Shown in pieces: positions 8,383 through 17,952 of a stretch of DNA of 64,000 bases; the first letter of the stretch is position 1; each line of letters opens with the position of its first letter. A program made the position numbers and the translations under genes. The notes beneath the pieces are model-generated. The model searched no databases. It was not told the DNA's origin and was given only the letters and a program-made list of their open reading frames with translations. Origin of the DNA: Flavonifractor sp. An82 (lineage in GTDB: Bacteria; Bacillota; Clostridia; Oscillospirales; Oscillospiraceae); NCBI RefSeq assembly GCF_002159265.1, contig NZ_NFHG01000014.1:29814-93813 (forward strand), in the 5' to 3' direction.

Positions 8383-8457
8383 TCAGACCCTGAGATTAGA
8401 CAGGTTGGTGCCGTGGATGAACCATGTGATGCGGTAGTGCCAATGCATTGCTGACAT
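8383..8457 (-). CDS. Putative 24-residue leader peptide of the purine operon
   Basis: A short ORF begins MSAMHWHYRITWFIHG and ends LSNLRV before TGA. It has a good ribosome site (GGGAGG, seven bases before ATG). It lies about 35 bases downstream of a strong promoter and just before an intrinsic terminator. It contains three His, two Trp and three Arg codons, but no run of a single amino acid tied to purine synthesis such as Gln, Gly or Asp. I do not recognise the peptide. It could be a translated attenuation leader, or an independently acting small protein. The architecture supports the first reading. Confidence 0.65.
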   Translation of the reverse strand: MSAMHWHYRITWFIHGTNLSNLRV

Positions 8458-8491
8458 CCCAGTACCTCCCTGTTTGTATGACCTATGTAAA

Positions 8492-8520
8492 ATAATATCG
8501 GATTTTTTGAGGCTTGGCAA
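8492..8520 (-). promoter_or_regulatory. Sigma-A-type promoter for the purine operon
   Basis: On the minus strand TTGCCA (8515-8520), a 17-base spacer and TATTAT (8492-8497) form a near-consensus promoter. Transcription would begin near 8485 and read through the leader ORF, the terminator and purE. No purine-riboswitch core was seen in the roughly 185-base leader. Confidence 0.85.
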
Positions 8521-8543
8521 GGGCGGAAGGGGAATTTTGTCTG

Positions 8544-8587
8544 CTTTCACAACATTTCGGCAAAAAGGTCAAATGGCCTTGTGAAAG
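8544..8587. repeat. Inverted repeat between glgX and the purine promoter
   Basis: The nine-base arms CTTTCACAA (8544-8552) and TTGTGAAAG (8579-8587) flank a 26-base middle. It lies just after the debranching-enzyme stop codon and 25 bases upstream of the purine -35 box. No U-tract follows, so it is a weak terminator at best. An operator is possible. Confidence 0.4.
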
Positions 8588-8594
8588 AAGGAAA

Positions 8595-10694
<2,100 letters not shown>

Positions 10695-10718
10695 AGGTTG
10701 ATTCTCCTTTTAAGAAGG

Positions 10719-10743
10719 TGGGCGCTGCAAACTGCAGCGCCCA
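10719..10743 (-). repeat. Intercistronic hairpin after the hydratase gene
   Basis: An 11-bp perfect GC-rich stem with a three-base loop follows the stop codon of the hydratase on the minus strand. The downstream sequence CTTCTTAAAAGG is not a clear U-tract. It could stabilise the upstream mRNA or cause partial termination before glgX. Confidence 0.5.
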
Positions 10744-10749
10744 CGGCTC

Positions 10750-12996
10750 TTATTTGGCGTAGTAGTTGATGAGGCAACCGGCGAGAACAATGTCTCTCTC
10801 TTCCCGGGTCATGCCGGGCAGCTTCAGGGTGACGGTACGCTGGCTGCCGTTCTGGAGGAGCACGGCGGGCACCACGTCGGCCCCGCTGTCCAGGGCGGTG
10901 CGCACGCCGGGGATGTACAGCTTGTCGCCGGGCTGGATGTTCCAGTCCTTCACATCCTCCGCGATGAAGGGCAGCATACCCCAGTTCACCACGTTGGAGC
11001 GGTAGCGCTTGGTGGCATACTCGGCGGCCAGGTTGGCCACGCCGCCCAGCACACGCTGGCAGGAGGCGGCCTGCTCACGGGCGGAGCCGTCGCCGGGCTT
11101 GAGGGCCATCACCAGGGAGCCCAGGCCGGTGTTGGCGGCATCGTGGCCCATCAGGGCCTCCTTCACCTCGGGAGCCTCGGGATTGGTGCGGCGCAGGCGC
11201 TCCAGAGCCAGCACCTCCTTGGCACGGGGAACATACTGGGGATCCTTCCGGCTCAGGGCGAACTCGGACAGCTTGATGGGGTTGGAGCGGTAGGAAGAGG
11301 TCTCGCCGGAGGGGATCAGCTCGTCGGTGGTGGTGACGGGATCATAGATGGCGGAGCACACGGTGAGCAGCAGGTTGTCGGGCAGGGCCACCTGCTCCGG
11401 CCAGTCGGCGATGTTGGGGCCAAAGACCAGCTTCTGATCGGGGTCGGCCTTGCCCACGCCGAAATACACCCGGGCCTTGTAGGGGGTGTCGTCATAGGCG
11501 AAGGGCTCCACGGCGGGATCCACAGGGGCGTTGGGCAGCTCGTCGGCCCCGGTGAGGGCGCCGCCGTTGAGGGCGGTGGCAGCGATGGACCGGGCGTCCA
11601 TCAGGGCCACATAGGACACCTGACCGTCGGAGGGCTTGGAGCCCTCCCGGTTGGGGAAGTTGCGGGTGGAGTGGCGGATGGAGAAGGCCCCGTTGGCGGG
11701 CACGTCGCCGGCGCCGAAGCAGGGACCGCAGAAGCAGGAGCGGATGGAGGCGCCCGCCGCCATCAGGGAGGCGATATAGCCCCGCTTTGTCAGCTCCAGG
11801 TTGACGGGCTGGCTGGTGGGATAGACGGACAGCCAGAAGGCGTCGGAGCCGATGGCGTGGCCGTCCAGCACCTGGGCGGCCCGGACGATGTTCTGATAGG
11901 TACCGCCGGAGCAGCCGGCAATGACGCCCTGATCCACCATGAACTTGCCGTCCACGATCTTGTTCAGCAGGGAGGCGGGCTTGCTCTTCAGCTTGAGCTG
12001 ATGCACTGTGTCCTCGTCTACCTGATGGAGAAGGTCGGCCATGTTCTCCTTGAACTCCTGAATGGTGTAGGCATTGGAGGGGTGGAAGGGCAGGGCGATC
12101 ATGGGCCGGATCTTGTCCAGCTCCACATGGATGACCCCGTCATAGTAGGCGCCGTCGGCGGGCGCCTGAGCCTTGAACTCATTGCCCCGGCCCAGCACGG
12201 CCAAGTGGTCCTTCAGGGTGTCGTCGGCCACCCACACGGAGGACAGGCAGGTGGTCTCGGTGGTCATCACGTCGATGCCGGAGCGGTAGTCCATGGACAG
12301 GTTGGCCACGCCGGGACCGAAGAACTCCATGACGGCGTTCTTGACGGTGCCGTCCTTGAAGGTGGAGCGGATGAGCTCCAGAGCCACGTCCTGGGGACCC
12401 ACGCCGGGAATGGGGGCGCCGGTGAGGTAGATGGCGATGACCTTGGGATAGGAGATGTTATAGGTCTTTTCCAGCAGCTGCCGGGCCAGCTCGGGGCCGC
12501 CCTCGCCGATAGCCATGGTGCCGTAGGCGCCGTAGCGGGTGTGGGAGTCGGAGCCAAGGATCATCTTGCCGGGGGCGGCGTACCGCTCTCTCATGTAGGA
12601 GTGGATGACGCTCTGGTGGGCGGGAACGAACTCACCGCCGTACTTCTTGGCGGCGGACAGGCCAAAGACGTGGTCGTCCTCGTTGATGGTGCCGCCCACG
12701 GCGCACAGGGAGTTATGGCAGTTGGTGAGCACATAGGGCAGCGGGAATTCCTTCATGCCGGAGGCCCGGGCAGTCTGGATAATACCAACATAGGTGATGT
12801 CATGGGAGGCCATGGCGTCAAACTTGATGGCAAGACTGTCCATGGAGCCGCTGGTATTGTGGGAGGCCAGAATGGACCAGGCCATAGTGCCCTTTTTGGC
12901 CTCCTCTGGGGCGGGCAGGCCGGCAGCGGGGCCGTCCTGGGCGGGGACAAAGGCATTGTTTTTATAGTAGACGCCCTGACGGGTGATGTTCAGCAT
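10750..12996 (-). CDS. Aconitase-family hydratase (YbhJ-like)
   Basis: This 748-residue protein is a 4Fe-4S hydro-lyase of the aconitase superfamily. Cluster cysteines are visible in GCSGGTYQN and CFCGPCFG, and substrate-site segments in [13 protein letters not shown] and [15 protein letters not shown]. The whole is most like the uncharacterised YbhJ-type hydratases rather than citrate-cycle aconitase (AcnA/AcnB) or leucine-pathway LeuC. A C-terminal swivel domain follows from about residue 600 ([13 protein letters not shown]). The physiological substrate is not evident and no linked pathway gene gives a clue. The start at 12996 has CGGAGGGAATCGT upstream, behind its own promoter (13030-13058). 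It is the first gene of a minus-strand unit that continues to glgX. Confidence 0.8.
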   Translation of the reverse strand: MLNITRQGVYYKNNAFVPAQDGPAAGLPAPEEAKKGTMAWSILASHNTSGSMDSLAIKFDAMASHDITYVGIIQTARASGMKEFPLPYVLTNCHNSLCAVGGTINEDDHVFGLSAAKKYGGEFVPAHQSVIHSYMRERYAAPGKMILGSDSHTRYGAYGTMAIGEGGPELARQLLEKTYNISYPKVIAIYLTGAPIPGVGPQDVALELIRSTFKDGTVKNAVMEFFGPGVANLSMDYRSGIDVMTTETTCLSSVWVADDTLKDHLAVLGRGNEFKAQAPADGAYYDGVIHVELDKIRPMIALPFHPSNAYTIQEFKENMADLLHQVDEDTVHQLKLKSKPASLLNKIVDGKFMVDQGVIAGCSGGTYQNIVRAAQVLDGHAIGSDAFWLSVYPTSQPVNLELTKRGYIASLMAAGASIRSCFCGPCFGAGDVPANGAFSIRHSTRNFPNREGSKPSDGQVSYVALMDARSIAATALNGGALTGADELPNAPVDPAVEPFAYDDTPYKARVYFGVGKADPDQKLVFGPNIADWPEQVALPDNLLLTVCSAIYDPVTTTDELIPSGETSSYRSNPIKLSEFALSRKDPQYVPRAKEVLALERLRRTNPEAPEVKEALMGHDAANTGLGSLVMALKPGDGSAREQAASCQRVLGGVANLAAEYATKRYRSNVVNWGMLPFIAEDVKDWNIQPGDKLYIPGVRTALDSGADVVPAVLLQNGSQRTVTLKLPGMTREERDIVLAGCLINYYAK

Positions 12997-13029
12997 ACGA
13001 TTCCCTCCGATGCTCTTGAATTACTGTTC

Positions 13030-13058
13030 ATCATACCAACTTTTTTCCTCAAGTGCAA
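13030..13058 (-). promoter_or_regulatory. Promoter for the aconitase-family hydratase
   Basis: TTGCAC (13053-13058), 17 bases, TATGAT (13030-13035) on the minus strand, about 30 bases before the gene. Spacing and hexamers fit a housekeeping promoter. Confidence 0.75.
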
Positions 13059-13131
13059 GAGGTTGGGCCGCTTTTGCAAAATATCGGGCTAAAGAGGTAA
13101 AATTATGTCAACTATTTTTACCCTGGATTTC

Positions 13132-13161
13132 TTGACGGGGTTGGGAAAGATAGGGTAAAAT
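13132..13161 (+). promoter_or_regulatory. Promoter for the cell-wall amidase
   Basis: TTGACG (13132-13137), 18 bases, TAAAAT (13156-13161), 37 bases before the amidase start. It is divergent from the hydratase promoter in the same 200-base gap. Confidence 0.7.
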
Positions 13162-13198
13162 AGGTCAAATAAACACGAGACAAGACGAGGAGCATGGC

Positions 13199-14713
13199 AT
13201 GAAGAGACACCTGACCTGGATCCTGCTGCTGCTGACCCTGCTGGTGGGCGTACTGCCCGGGGCCGCGGCGGCGGGAATGGAGAAAATGACCGTTACCTTT
13301 TATGATGAAGTAAGTCAGAGCTACGGACAGCCCACCGTCACCGACCGGATCAACCTGACACTGGACGGCGCCCCCCTGACGCCGGTGGACGTGCCCGCCC
13401 TGGTCCAGTATCCGGCGGGCAGCCAGAACGGCCGTACCCTGGTGCCCGTTCGGCTGATCTCCGAGGCCCTGGAGGCCACGGTGACCTGGGTGCCTGAGAC
13501 CCGGCAGGTGGTCATCCTGCGGGAGGGGAGCACCATCGTGCTGACTCTGGGCTCCGCCTCCGCCCTGGTGGACGGCAAGCAGGTCCAGCTGCCCGATGGG
13601 ATCCCCGCCGGCGTGGTGAAATGGGAGGGGAAGGAGAGCACCATGGTGCCCCTGCGCTTTGTCTCTGAGCAGCTGGGGGCCCAGGTGGAGTGGCAGGGGG
13701 ATACTGCCACCGCGGCCATCACCTCCCCCAAGGAGGAGAAGCCCCAGCCTCCCACTGATCCTACCGGACCGGAGGAGGGCGACCTGGGTTGGATCACTGG
13801 GCTGGACTTTGATAAAACGACCCAAACCTTTACCGTGACCGCCGACCACACCCCCCAATACCGTATTCTAGATCTGGGGGACCGGCTGGCCATCGACCTG
13901 CTGGGTGCGGTATACGCCCCGGCGGTGGGGAAGGACCTGATTCTTTCGGTGGAGAGCGATGCCATTGAGCAAATCCGCTGCTCCCAGCACGGGGACGACC
14001 TGGGGTATGGCTATCCCCATACCCTGCGCCTGGTGCTGGATCTGGCCTCCGGCGTCAGCTACGCCCAGAACCTGTCTGTGTCTGCCGGTGGCAATCAGGT
14101 GCGGGTCAGCGTTTCCGAAGCGCCGGAGCAGCCGGAGCTGCCGCCTCTGGAGCCCGGTAAGATTACCATTGCCATCGACCCAGGCCACGGAGGCAATCAG
14201 CCCGGCGCGGTCTATCCCGACGCCAATGGAAATGATGTGAAGGAGAAGGACCTGACACTTCCCATGTCCCTGATGCTGGCGGAGATTTTGGAGGACCGGG
14301 GCTATAACGTGGTGCCTACCCGGACGGGGGACGACTCGGTGAGTCTGGCGGACCGGGCCAAGATGGCCAACGCTGCCGATGCGGAGCTCTTTGTCAGTAT
14401 CCACTGCAACGCCCTGGACCGGAACGACTATGAGGGTATTTTTACTTACTACTATCCCAACAGCACCAAGGGTGCGGCCCTGGCCCAGCAGGTGCAGGAC
14501 GGGGTGGTAGCGGCTACCGGAGGCATTGGCCGGGGTACCCCCTCGGCCAACTTCCAGGTGCTGCGGGAAACCACCATGCCCGCCGTGCTGGTGGAGACCG
14601 GCTTTATGACCCATCCGGGGGAGCTGGCCCGGCTGTGCGACCCCACCTACCAGCAGAAGATCGCCCTGGGTATCGCCAACGGCATCGACGCCTATCTGAA
14701 TAACCGGACCTGA
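13199..14713 (+). CDS. Secreted N-acetylmuramoyl-L-alanine amidase with stalk and AMIN domains
   Basis: This 504-residue exported protein would cut the bond between MurNAc and L-alanine in peptidoglycan. A signal peptide (residues 1-25, ending PGAAAAG) is followed by a copper-amine-oxidase-N-like stalk domain (NGRTLVPVRLISEALEA and VPLRFVSEQLGAQVEW), an AMIN-like beta domain (about 195-310) and a C-terminal Amidase_3 zinc domain. Zinc and catalytic residues lie in IAIDPGHGG, VSIHCNA and VLVETGFMTH. The start has GAGGAG before ATG, and an ATG six bases earlier meets a stop immediately. It stands alone between its own promoter and a strong terminator. Amidases of this type act in cell separation, sporulation or lysis, and the sequence does not distinguish these. 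Confidence 0.9.
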   Translation: MKRHLTWILLLLTLLVGVLPGAAAAGMEKMTVTFYDEVSQSYGQPTVTDRINLTLDGAPLTPVDVPALVQYPAGSQNGRTLVPVRLISEALEATVTWVPETRQVVILREGSTIVLTLGSASALVDGKQVQLPDGIPAGVVKWEGKESTMVPLRFVSEQLGAQVEWQGDTATAAITSPKEEKPQPPTDPTGPEEGDLGWITGLDFDKTTQTFTVTADHTPQYRILDLGDRLAIDLLGAVYAPAVGKDLILSVESDAIEQIRCSQHGDDLGYGYPHTLRLVLDLASGVSYAQNLSVSAGGNQVRVSVSEAPEQPELPPLEPGKITIAIDPGHGGNQPGAVYPDANGNDVKEKDLTLPMSLMLAEILEDRGYNVVPTRTGDDSVSLADRAKMANAADAELFVSIHCNALDRNDYEGIFTYYYPNSTKGAALAQQVQDGVVAATGGIGRGTPSANFQVLRETTMPAVLVETGFMTHPGELARLCDPTYQQKIALGIANGIDAYLNNRT

Positions 14714-14715
14714 AC

Positions 14716-14752
14716 AAAAGGAGCCCGCGGCACTTGCCGCGGGCTCCTTTTT
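14716..14752 (+). terminator. Bidirectional terminator after the amidase
   Basis: A 16-bp perfect stem (14716-14731 with 14736-14751) with a four-base loop and T-run serves the amidase. The A-run on the other side lets it also end the convergent gene at 14752-15240. Confidence 0.9.
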
Positions 14753-15240
14753 CAGGCGTGGTACCCCAGGTCGGCCAGCAGACGGGCCAGTACCTGCATG
14801 CGCTCGCCCAGCAGGTCGCCGTCCCGGGCCAATGCGTCCCGAAACAGGGCGATATCCTCGTCGATGTGGTCGTTGCCGGTGCAAACTTCCACTGTCATGG
14901 CGTCACCCTGGAGGCCCACCCGGTCAATCTGGGGCTTTTCCGGGTCGTACAGGGCGGGGTAGCGGTAGCTCTCCTCCCGGATATAGTGGACTGCCCGGCA
15001 GGTGAGAATGGCCAGATCCAGTACCCGGTGGAGGGGCAGCTCCTCCGACTGGCGGGACCACTTCTCTCCGGTATGCCGCCAGACCTTGGCGGAAATGTCC
15101 ACCCGGCCCCGGTCATTCCACTGGGCCAGGCCCAGGCTCAGGCCCTGGGCGTCGGTCTGATAGGCGCTGCGGCCGTCAATGTTGCTGTAGTCCTCGGCCA
15201 CAAAGACCGGCTTGTGTTTTAAATTGGTAGGGATCTGCAT
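14752..15240 (-). CDS. Conserved small protein of unknown function (DUF6530-like)
   Basis: This 162-residue soluble protein starts MQIPTNLKHKPVFVAEDY and contains a highly charged core around GLAQWNDRGRVDISAKVWR. It resembles a conserved Firmicutes family that I recall as DUF6530, but I cannot check the name here. No signal peptide, membrane segment or recognised catalytic motif is visible. GGGAGGTCACC precedes the ATG. The gene is monocistronic, with a palindromic AT-rich element just upstream (15256-15280) and a shared terminator downstream. No function is assigned. Confidence 0.75.
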   Translation of the reverse strand: MQIPTNLKHKPVFVAEDYSNIDGRSAYQTDAQGLSLGLAQWNDRGRVDISAKVWRHTGEKWSRQSEELPLHRVLDLAILTCRAVHYIREESYRYPALYDPEKPQIDRVGLQGDAMTVEVCTGNDHIDEDIALFRDALARDGDLLGERMQVLARLLADLGYHA

Positions 15241-15255
15241 GGTGACCTCCCAAAT

Positions 15256-15280
15256 TTTAGTTATTTACTAAATTACTAAA
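15256..15280. repeat. AT-rich interleaved inverted repeat upstream of 15240
   Basis: TTTAGT and ACTAAA half-sites occur in alternating orientation within 25 bases (TTTAGTTATTTACTAAA, then TTACTAAA). It lies 16 bases before the start codon of the DUF6530-like gene, where an operator or core promoter would be expected. No regulator is linked. Confidence 0.4.
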
Positions 15281-15332
15281 TGAGTAAAAGAAGAATACCA
15301 TAAGAAATGCCCGTCGTCAAGACCGGGGAAGT

Positions 15333-15371
15333 AAAAGAGGGATACCGCCGCAGGCGGTATCCCTCTTTTTT
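15333..15371 (-). terminator. Terminator of fructose-1,6-bisphosphatase
   Basis: A 17-bp perfect stem (15333-15349 with 15353-15369) with a three-base loop begins at the fbp stop codon and ends in a T-run on the minus strand. The flanking A-run makes it symmetrical. Confidence 0.88.
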
Positions 15372-17361
15372 AATCCTTATGGTCCTCCACGATCTCACCG
15401 CTGCGGAAGGCCTGGACCAGGGCCATCAGATCGTCAATCTGCTCCTGGAGCTGGCGGCCCACATCGGTACCGGCAATCTTCAGCCTGGATTCCAGCCGCT
15501 CAAACACCACCGAGGAGGAGGCGATGTCCTGGTTTTCCCGGATGGCGTTGGCCCGGCCCACAAAGGGCTCATGGGACACCAGGCGGAAGCAGGCGGAGTT
15601 GTAGATCAGGGTGTAGCCGGCGATGCCGGTGGTCTTCTGGTAGGCTTTGCAGAAGCCGCCGTCAATGACCAGCAGCTTGCCCCCCGCCTTCATGGGGCTC
15701 TCGCCCTTCTTGGACTTGACGGGTACATGGCCGTTGACGATGTGGCAGTGGGGGCCCTCCAGGCCGAATTCCTTCAGCAGCCGCTCGCACACCGCCGGGT
15801 CGTTGTACAGCTGATAGTAGGCGTTTTTGGGCTCGGTCCAGGTGGACTCGTCCAAAATGAGCCGCCGCTCGAAGGTGGTCATCCGGTCCCGGCCGAATAT
15901 GGGACTGTTGCGGCCCGCCCACAGGAACCACAAAAAGTCCATGCCGAACTCCCGCTCCGCGGTGCCCGGCTTGCTGTAGTAGGCCTGGCGGGCATTCTGG
16001 TCGGCGTAGTCCAGGAAGGCCTTGCCCGACAGGGTCTTGCCCCCGATGGTGAAGGACTGGAGCTGACCGTCCTCCGTCATGGGGATACAGCCGTGGAAGA
16101 GCAGATTGCCGTTGTATACCTTGTACAGGCTGCCCTTGGAGTAGAGGAAACGGACGTGGCGCTGGAGCTTCTCGCTGTGGAGGAAGGAGCTGGTCAGCTG
16201 ATCGATGAGGATGCTCTCCTCCTCGGTAAGGGTGTAGGGGTCCTTGGGGTCCACGGTGGGGAAGTCGGTGTCCTCCAGGGGATAGGTGACGCCGTTAATG
16301 GTGATGCACTTGTTTTCATAGTCGATCTTGTCCAGCAGCAGCCGGTCCGCCATGCCAAAGCAGGGGTTGCGCAGCAGCTTCTGCCCCTCCAGCTTGAAGA
16401 GGATGATGGTGATGGCCTTGTGCATCCGGGCGGCCAGCAGCTTGTCCTTCTCAGTGTAGTGGGCGGCGTCCTCATTGGTGAGCTTCACCTCAAAGCGGTG
16501 GATATCGCAGTCCTTGTACACCTCGTTGGCAAACACCGACAGAGGCCGCAGAGAGATGCCGTAGCCCGTCTCAATGACCTCCAGGTTGTTGTAGCGCAGG
16601 GAGTTGGCCAGCACGGTGGCCACCAGGGTGCGGGAGCCGGAGGCGGCGCCCATCCACAGCACGTCGTGGTTGCCCCACTGGATGTCCACGCTGTGGTAGT
16701 CCATCAGGGAGTCCAGAATGATGTCCGCACGGGGACCCCGGTCAAAGATATCGCCCACCAGATGGAGGTGGTCCACCGCCAGTCGCTTGATGAGCTCGCA
16801 CAGCTGCACCAGGAAGTTGGAGGCCCGGTCGATGTCGATGATGGTGGAGATGATGTTCTCATAGTAATCCCGCTTGTCCATGTCCTCATAGTGGGTATGG
16901 ATCATTTCATCGATGATGTAGGCGTATTCCGGAGGCATGGCTTTACGGACCTTGGAGCGGGTATACTTGGAGCTGACCAGCCGGCACATCTCAATGAGCC
17001 GGTGGAAGGTGATGCGGTACCACTCCCGCATGTCAGCCGTCTCCCGCTCGATCTCCTCCAGCTTCTCCTGGGGGTAGTAGATGAGGGTGGCCAGCTGGTC
17101 CAGGTCGGCCTTGGAAACGGTGGTGGCAAAGAGGGAGTCCAGCTTCTCCCGCACCACGCCGGAGGCGGAGTTCAGGATGTGGAGGAAGGCCTCATACTCC
17201 CCATGGACGTCGGAGATGAAGTGCTCGGTGCCCTTGGGCAGGTTCTGGATGGCGTGAAGGTTGATGATCTCAGTGCTGGCGGCCTGCACATTGGGATACT
17301 GCCGGGCCAGCATTTTCAGGTAGTGCAGGTTTTCCGGGCGATATGCTTTCTTGGCTTCCAT
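15370..17361 (-). CDS. fbp: Fructose-1,6-bisphosphatase, class III
   Basis: This 663-residue protein is the Firmicutes class III FBPase of gluconeogenesis, unrelated to class I. It has a calcineurin-like metallophosphoesterase core: ISDVHGEYEAF, LHLVGDIFDRGP, WGNHDVLWMG and NGHVPVK. I start it at 17361 (MEAKKAYRPENLHYLK), because AAAGGAGG lies eight bases upstream. A longer in-frame extension to 17559 runs through non-coding sequence and the divergent MarR promoter. Length and motifs match the family. It is monocistronic, with a terminator overlapping its stop. Confidence 0.95.
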   Translation of the reverse strand: MEAKKAYRPENLHYLKMLARQYPNVQAASTEIINLHAIQNLPKGTEHFISDVHGEYEAFLHILNSASGVVREKLDSLFATTVSKADLDQLATLIYYPQEKLEEIERETADMREWYRITFHRLIEMCRLVSSKYTRSKVRKAMPPEYAYIIDEMIHTHYEDMDKRDYYENIISTIIDIDRASNFLVQLCELIKRLAVDHLHLVGDIFDRGPRADIILDSLMDYHSVDIQWGNHDVLWMGAASGSRTLVATVLANSLRYNNLEVIETGYGISLRPLSVFANEVYKDCDIHRFEVKLTNEDAAHYTEKDKLLAARMHKAITIILFKLEGQKLLRNPCFGMADRLLLDKIDYENKCITINGVTYPLEDTDFPTVDPKDPYTLTEEESILIDQLTSSFLHSEKLQRHVRFLYSKGSLYKVYNGNLLFHGCIPMTEDGQLQSFTIGGKTLSGKAFLDYADQNARQAYYSKPGTAEREFGMDFLWFLWAGRNSPIFGRDRMTTFERRLILDESTWTEPKNAYYQLYNDPAVCERLLKEFGLEGPHCHIVNGHVPVKSKKGESPMKAGGKLLVIDGGFCKAYQKTTGIAGYTLIYNSACFRLVSHEPFVGRANAIRENQDIASSSVVFERLESRLKIAGTDVGRQLQEQIDDLMALVQAFRSGEIVEDHKD

Positions 17362-17447
17362 AGGGAGGGCCTCCTTTTGGGTTTCGTTGGCAACATTATC
17401 CCACTTTATAGGGCCGGTTGCAAGTAAAATCCCGGTGAGGAAGAGAC

Positions 17448-17475
17448 TTGACAGCGCTCTGAAATGACATATAAT
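17448..17475 (+). promoter_or_regulatory. Promoter for the first MarR-ABC exporter operon
   Basis: TTGACA (17448-17453), 16 bases, TATAAT (17470-17475) is a full-consensus promoter. It lies immediately before the palindromic operator and 43 bases before the MarR start. Confidence 0.9.
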
Positions 17476-17501
17476 TGACATATCAATGATTGATATATCA
17501 A
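17475..17501. promoter_or_regulatory. Probable MarR operator with tandem palindromes
   Basis: Two copies of TTGAYATATCAA (17475-17486 and 17490-17501) make a perfect 17-base palindrome across their junction (17480-17496, ATATCAAT-G-ATTGATAT). The block covers the expected transcription start, so the encoded MarR protein could repress its own operon. Binding is inferred from position and symmetry. Confidence 0.75.
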
Positions 17502-17517
17502 CATGGAGGTGGGATGG

Positions 17518-17952
17518 ATGGAACATTCCTTCCATATGCTGCTCTACCGGGCCTTCCACGCCCAGCGGGGGGCCCTGCGTCCCTGTCTGGCTCAGGTGGG
17601 GCTGGGGACAGGGCAGCCCAAGCTGCTGGGCTATCTCAGCCGCAACGGACCCTGCCGTCAGCGTCAGCTGGCCGACTACTATGAGATCGACCCGGCGGCG
17701 GTGTGCCGGATGCTGGACAGCCTGCAGAAGGGGGGCTTTGTGACCCGCTGCGGGGACGGGCAGGACAAGCGCCGGGACCGGGTGGAGATCACCCCGGCGG
17801 GCCAGGCGGCCTATGACACCTGGCAGGCCTGCTGCCGGGACATGGAGGAGCGGATGCTGGAGGGCTTCACACCGGAGGAGCGGCAGCAGTTTGCCGACTA
17901 TCTGGGCCGGGCCTACCGCAATCTGCGTTCGGAGAAGGAGGGACAGCCATGA
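17518..17952 (+). CDS. MarR-family transcriptional regulator (first exporter cassette)
   Basis: This 144-residue winged-helix protein likely represses the downstream ABC exporter. The core RQRQLADYYEIDPAAVCRMLDSLQKGGFVTRCG, with a basic wing DKRRDRVEITPAG, is typical MarR. I start at the ATG at 17518 because GGAGGTGG lies seven bases before it. An ATG 15 bases earlier overlaps that site. It overlaps the exporter gene by four bases (ATGA), so it is cotranscribed and coupled. The strong promoter and palindromic operator just upstream fit autorepression relieved by a ligand. The ligand is unknown. Confidence 0.9.
   Translation: MEHSFHMLLYRAFHAQRGALRPCLAQVGLGTGQPKLLGYLSRNGPCRQRQLADYYEIDPAAVCRMLDSLQKGGFVTRCGDGQDKRRDRVEITPAGQAAYDTWQACCRDMEERMLEGFTPEERQQFADYLGRAYRNLRSEKEGQP

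Noticed and set aside
8300..8520. A purine (guanine/adenine) riboswitch in the purine operon leader
   Set aside because: The conserved three-way junction core and loop sequences are not present. A short ORF and terminator occupy the leader.
13081..13120. Possible FNR-type or other operator in the amidase/hydratase gap
   Set aside because: GTAAAATTATGTC and nearby AT-rich words form no convincing dyad.
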